64,000 nt of DNA from CG2-30-51-40 sp041753575 (GTDB lineage: Bacteria > Desulfobacterota > DSM-4660 > Desulfatiglandales > Desulfatiglandaceae): NCBI GenBank assembly GCA_041753575.1, contig JBGSUA010000102.1, positions 1 through 64,000 of the forward strand. The letters are read 5' to 3'. Both the position numbers and the translations under genes were made by a program. How positions within the stretch are numbered: position 1 is the stretch's first letter; every line of letters starts with the position of its first letter. Shown piece by piece: positions 60,388-64,000 of the stretch. The notes below the pieces were generated by a model, which was given only the letters and a program-made list of their open reading frames with translations, ran no database searches and had not been told where the DNA came from.

Positions 60388-61272
60388 CTATACCCTCTCT
60401 ATCCGTACGGTTCCGAAAAGACCGTAGGGACGGATGAGCACAACTGCCAGGAGAAGGATATAAGGGGCCACTTCCTTGGACCCTGTCAGCCCCATGGGCT
60501 CGATATAGGCCCCGACAAGGGATTCGCATATCCCTACGATGATGCCTCCTGCCAGCGCCCCGCCTATGCTGTCCATGCCTCCTATGAGTACAACGGGAAT
60601 CGCCCTGAGGCCCACAATGGAGGACATGGTGGAGAGGGCCCCGAAGTTTGAGATCATTATCCCGGCAACGGCAATACAGGCGGATGAGGCCGCCCAGACG
60701 ATCAGAAGTATCATCTTGGCGTTAATGCCGAAGGCCATTGCCTTTGCCTGATTTTCCGAGGTGGCTCTTACCGCAAGCCCCCATCTGGTTCTGAAAAGGA
60801 AGAACATCACAAGGCAGAAGGTCAAAAGGGCCAGTATGCCTGCCCATAAGGGGTCAGACAGGAAAAGGAGTTCCCCGGCGTCAATGGATATATCCGGCAG
60901 CTCGAGAAAAAACGAATAGCTGTGGGAGCCGAAAATGAGCTGGAGGCAAGCCCTTATAAAGAAGGCGAGCCCCAGGGTTATTATGGTCATTGCGATGGGG
61001 GATCTGCCTATGAGGGGCCTTATTGTGACAGTTTCAATAAGGGCCCCTGCCGCGGCTGCTGCAGCCAGCCCAAGGGGAAAGGCGAGCAGGAAAGGAAAAT
61101 GAAGGTCAAAAAAGATGATATAAAACAGGAAGGAGCCGGTGACCATGAATTCGCCTACGGCGAAGTTGAAGGCCTCTGATGCCTTGTACACTATCACTAT
61201 GCAAAGCCCGAGCAGGGAATATACCAGCCCTACCAACAGCCCCGAACCCAGCGCCTGAAAAAGATCGCTCAT
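60388..61272 (-). CDS. livH: LIV-type ABC transporter permease (LivH)
   Basis: The 294-residue permease has eight helices and the LivH marks FQALGSGLLVGLVYSLLGLCIVIVYKAS, FNFAVGEFMVTGSF, and WGLAVRATSENQAKAMAFGIN (the cytoplasmic coupling loop). GMDSIGGALAGGIIVGICES is the second family block. It partners LivM. It lies between the substrate-binding gene (62 bases upstream) and livF, all on one transcript. Confidence 0.92.
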   Translation of the reverse strand: MSDLFQALGSGLLVGLVYSLLGLCIVIVYKASEAFNFAVGEFMVTGSFLFYIIFFDLHFPFLLAFPLGLAAAAAAGALIETVTIRPLIGRSPIAMTIITLGLAFFIRACLQLIFGSHSYSFFLELPDISIDAGELLFLSDPLWAGILALLTFCLVMFFLFRTRWGLAVRATSENQAKAMAFGINAKMILLIVWAASSACIAVAGIMISNFGALSTMSSIVGLRAIPVVLIGGMDSIGGALAGGIIVGICESLVGAYIEPMGLTGSKEVAPYILLLAVVLIRPYGLFGTVRIERV

Positions 61273-61334
61273 CCGGCCTCCGCAGTGTTATGCCTTTTAG
61301 GTTAAAAACCGCTCCTTCCCGAGTAGCCGCGGTT

Positions 61335-62633
61335 TTACCACTTTGTCTCGTCGCTGTTGATCCAGTCCGTGATGGGGTTCACGGAGCCGGTAGGCACCAT
61401 GGTCTCTCCCATTTTCACCATCTTAACCTCCGCCTTGAAGATCTGCATCATAGGGATGGTGTGTGACTTATAGGAGAACTTCTTTCCTCCGAACATTCCC
61501 TTGTAGTCCCAGACGAGGTTGTCCAGGGCCTTCTTTACTCCCTCCCGGCTCAGGTCTCCGGAGTTGTCGGCGTCGGTCAGGACCTTCTGAATGATAAGGG
61601 CATAGGTAAGACCTTCCAGATACAGGAACATATCCTTTATTGAGTCTTTGTCCTTTACGCCCCTTTTGTATTCCTCGGGTCTATACTTCTGAGCGAACTC
61701 GTGGGCCAGCTTTGTCATGGGGTTGTCCATGGGGGACTTGGACCTGGGGACGGCATCCAGGAAGGGCCTGGTTGCAACTCCTATGTAGCCGTTGTAGGCC
61801 TCCTGACACACGAGGATAGACATCCGGTTGGTGGTGTAGTGAGTCCCCATAAGCTGAACATCCTTCAGCACTTTCTTTGCCGTCTTAAAGAATATGGCGG
61901 TACAGCCTGATGCCCCTGAGTAGCCGTGATAGATGACATATTGGGCCTTTGCTTTTCTCAGTTGCATGCACTCATTGGTGGCGTCGGTTGCGCTGTATGG
62001 ATATTCTATCTGCGCCACCACGTCTATGCCGATCTTTTTTGCGTAGGCCAATGCCTCAGGCAGCCCATCCTTGCCCCAGGCAGTTGGGCTGTAAATCATC
62101 CCGACCCTGGCTTTACCCTTGGCCTTGTGGTTTTCCTTGATCCACTTCAGCAGTATCTTGAGCTGATCTCCATAGGTGGCGCCCAGGGAGTAGTAGTAGG
62201 GGTATTTCGAAGGACCTCCCTCAGGCCCGAACATCTCTGTCGAATAGGAGCCATCAAGCCAGGGGATCTTTTCCTCCTTGTTTACCTTGTCGGCCAGGGG
62301 CTTAAGCCCGCCCGTTATGTATCCCGTGGCGAGGAGAAATTCATCCCTGCTCAGCTCTGCGCAGTATTTGTTGAAATTGGCGACCTCCACGGTAGGGTCG
62401 TAGCGGAAGTCCTCAAGAAACCATGTTATCTTCTTTCCGTTTACGCCTCCGCCTTCGCCGTTCACCCAATTCATGCCGTCAATGTAACCCCATCCGAATT
62501 CAGGAAGGGCCCCGACCGGGCCGCTCATGGGGAACTGTGAAAGGACTTTGATATCTTTTGCTGAGACAGGGGTTAAGGCAAGCAATGAAATTGAAAGGAT
62601 TAATGAAAGGCCAACAAGCAATTTCCGATTCAT
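61335..62633 (-). CDS. livK: LIV-type ABC transporter substrate-binding protein (LivK)
   Basis: A signal peptide (MNRKLLVGLSLILSISLLALTPVSA) precedes a periplasmic binding fold of about 408 residues, with VLSQFPMSGPVGALPEFGWGYIDG, LLATGYITGGLKPLA, and YVIYHGYSGASGC. The length and the Y/W-rich ligand site suggest an organic acid or aromatic ligand. ATG 62633 has GGAGG seven bases before it. The frame continues upstream to 62723 with another GGAGG, so a leader of 30 codons is possible but less likely. It is the first gene of the livK-H-F-G-ligase-livM operon. Confidence 0.9.
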   Translation of the reverse strand: MNRKLLVGLSLILSISLLALTPVSAKDIKVLSQFPMSGPVGALPEFGWGYIDGMNWVNGEGGGVNGKKITWFLEDFRYDPTVEVANFNKYCAELSRDEFLLATGYITGGLKPLADKVNKEEKIPWLDGSYSTEMFGPEGGPSKYPYYYSLGATYGDQLKILLKWIKENHKAKGKARVGMIYSPTAWGKDGLPEALAYAKKIGIDVVAQIEYPYSATDATNECMQLRKAKAQYVIYHGYSGASGCTAIFFKTAKKVLKDVQLMGTHYTTNRMSILVCQEAYNGYIGVATRPFLDAVPRSKSPMDNPMTKLAHEFAQKYRPEEYKRGVKDKDSIKDMFLYLEGLTYALIIQKVLTDADNSGDLSREGVKKALDNLVWDYKGMFGGKKFSYKSHTIPMMQIFKAEVKMVKMGETMVPTGSVNPITDWINSDETKW

Positions 62634-62773
62634 CTCTACACCTCCTTGCGGCAAGAAGCGGCTGTGAAATCCGGTTGCAATACTTATCGCCCGATACTGA
62701 TGACTATGCTTCTGTCTCATCACCTCCTTTATCAGGGCTGTCCAAAAATAATGCCTTTATCCGAGATTAGACA

Positions 62774-62802
62774 AAGATAAAATAGAGATCTTAGTTTGTC
62801 AA
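62774..62802 (-). promoter_or_regulatory. Sigma-70-type promoter of the liv operon
   Basis: On the reverse strand TTGACA (62802-62797) is followed after exactly 17 bases by TATCTT (62779-62774), a good -35/-10 pair. It lies about 140 bases upstream of the livK start and just past the end of the regulator gene. No -24/-12 (sigma-54) pair is obvious here, which is of note because the regulator beside it is of the sigma-54 type. Confidence 0.55.
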
Positions 62803-62821
62803 TTCTGAACCTAAGATGTCC

Positions 62822-64000
62822 TTATGCGTTGTCTTTTGAAATGTTGATCCCATACTCTTTGATCTTTAGGAGGAGCATGGGCCGGCTTAACTCAAGCAGT
62901 CTTGCCGCTTGACTCTTGTTTCCGCCGGTCTTTATTAATGCCTGTCGTATGAGGGATTTTTCAAGCTCTCTGGTGGTCCGTTTGATGGAGAGTTCATCTG
63001 AAACTCTGTTGTAAAAAGGGCCTAGCGTCGTGCCCTTGAGACCCAGATCCGACGGGGTAATCCATTTTCCTCTTGCAAGAAGCACTGCTTTCTCCATGAT
63101 ATTTTCCAGTTCTCTAACATTGCCGGGCCATTGATACTCCATAAGGAGGGGCACCGCCTCGGAGCTGAGGCCTTCAATGTTTTTGCCGAGTTTTCCATTA
63201 AAAAACGATATGAAATACCCTGCGAGAAGAGGGATATCACCCTTCCTTTCCCTCAAGGCAGGAAGATGTATCCTTAGAACATTGATGCGGTAAAAAAGGT
63301 CTTCCCTAAAGCGGCCTTCAGCTACCTCGGTATCGAGATTTCTTGACGTTGCGGTGAGAAGCCGCACATCTACCTTGGTCGAGCGTGCGCCTCCCAGAGG
63401 AGTGATCTCTTTTTCCTGAATCACCCTGAGCAGTTTGACCTGGAGGGGGTAGGGCAGCTCCCCTATTTCATCTAGAAAAAGAGTGCCGCCGCTTGCCTGC
63501 TCAAAGAGGCCGGGCTTATCCCTGATAGCATCCGTGAATGCGCCCTTCTTGAATCCGAACAGTTCGCTTTCCATCAATCCTGCTGGAATTCCTCCGCAGT
63601 TTACTGTCACAAGGGAAGACTTTGCCCTGCTCCCGCTGGAGTGAATCGCCCTGGCTATCAATTCCTTTCCAGTCCCGCTTTCTCCTGTTATGAGCACTGT
63701 TGTGTCGTGATTAGCGACTGTTTTGACCAGCTCAAAGACCTGCGCCATAACCTCGCTTCTTGCGATGATGTTGTTGAAAGAATATTTTTTTTCAATCTCG
63801 CTTATCCGAGTCTTAAGCAGGATGTTCTCAGCCTTGAGACGCTCTCTTTCCTCGGCCTTCCTCAGTGTCAGAAGCACCTCATCCGTCTTGAAAGGCTTGG
63901 ATATGTAATCGTAGGCGCCCTGTTTCATTGCCTCCAGGGCTGTTTCGATCGTTCCATAGGCGGACATCATGATGTAGGTCTTGTCAGGGAATTTTTCTCG
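62822..64000 (-). CDS. Sigma-54-dependent response regulator, N-terminus cut by window
   Basis: The frame is open to the window edge, so the start of the receiver domain is missing; its end is seen (TYIMMSAYG, YDYISKPFKTDEV). The AAA+ domain follows, with Walker A GESGTGKE, Walker B GGTLFLDEIGE, and ESELFGFKKGAFTDA, where the canonical GAFTGA that touches sigma-54 reads GAFTDA. A Fis-type helix-turn-helix closes the protein (GGNKSQAARLLELSRPMLL). It is an NtrC/AtoC-like activator. It lies upstream of the liv operon in the same direction and may regulate it or a distant target. The partner kinase is not in view. Confidence 0.92.
   Translation of the reverse strand, partial: REKFPDKTYIMMSAYGTIETALEAMKQGAYDYISKPFKTDEVLLTLRKAEERERLKAENILLKTRISEIEKKYSFNNIIARSEVMAQVFELVKTVANHDTTVLITGESGTGKELIARAIHSSGSRAKSSLVTVNCGGIPAGLMESELFGFKKGAFTDAIRDKPGLFEQASGGTLFLDEIGELPYPLQVKLLRVIQEKEITPLGGARSTKVDVRLLTATSRNLDTEVAEGRFREDLFYRINVLRIHLPALRERKGDIPLLAGYFISFFNGKLGKNIEGLSSEAVPLLMEYQWPGNVRELENIMEKAVLLARGKWITPSDLGLKGTTLGPFYNRVSDELSIKRTTRELEKSLIRQALIKTGGNKSQAARLLELSRPMLLLKIKEYGINISKDNA

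Overview
The window reads as a chromosomal segment of an anaerobic Desulfobacterota-like (deltaproteobacterial) organism. This is inferred from gene content, not from a marker phylogeny. The supporting genes are a CooC-type nickel-insertion ATPase, a four-subunit 2-oxoacid:ferredoxin oxidoreductase, a LIV-type ABC transporter with an acyl-CoA ligase inside its operon, radical SAM and TPP enzymes, and dispersed repeats of a kind I recall from such genomes. No rRNA, CRISPR array, intact insertion sequence or prophage is visible.

Left part (1-10.3 kb): the end of a CaiB/BaiF CoA-transferase gene is followed by marC, a hotdog thioesterase, pyrF and tRNA-Thr(CGU). Downstream of the tRNA is an accessory stretch (about 2.3-10.2 kb) of mixed base composition. 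It holds a DUF2238 membrane protein, a 31-residue lysine-rich microprotein, a cysteine-cluster protein, lysine 2,3-aminomutase, a DUF1232 protein, CorA, a membrane-anchored alpha/beta hydrolase, and a two-gene unit with an Mrr-like nuclease. An attC-like imperfect palindrome lies between the nuclease and hydrolase genes, and large hairpins lie upstream of the nuclease unit.

Housekeeping part (10.3-29.9 kb): penicillin-acylase-family Ntn hydrolase, pdxB, a TPR protein, prmA, a PagL-like outer-membrane barrel, an alpha/beta hydrolase, cooC, serC, asnS, a comB-family phosphatase, a Kef-type antiporter, a DMT exporter, a flavoprotein disulfide reductase, short-form gnd, a TVP38 protein and glk. 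A palindromic MITE-like element (14.6-14.8 kb) and two copies of a 155-180 bp repeat (16.5 and 18.6 kb) interrupt it.

Catabolic part (29.9-44.6 kb): two SDR dehydrogenases, two TPP enzymes (one resembling sulfoacetaldehyde acetyltransferase, Xsc), a BASS-type carrier and a TetR regulator. They are followed on the opposite strand by a GlcD-type oxidase and a LarA-type racemase, then a LivK-like binding protein and the delta-alpha-beta-gamma oxidoreductase operon. Together with comB this invites a sulfonate or 2-hydroxyacid catabolism hypothesis.

Right part (44.6-64 kb): an encapsulated-ferritin-like protein, a secreted protein of unknown function, a decayed stretch, an isochorismatase-family hydrolase, a three-gene PAS-rich phosphorelay, a metallo-beta-lactamase-fold hydrolase, a DUF2284 protein, and a tightly packed reverse-strand operon livK-livH-livF-livG-ligase-livM. 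A sigma-54-type response regulator, cut by the window edge, lies upstream of that operon.
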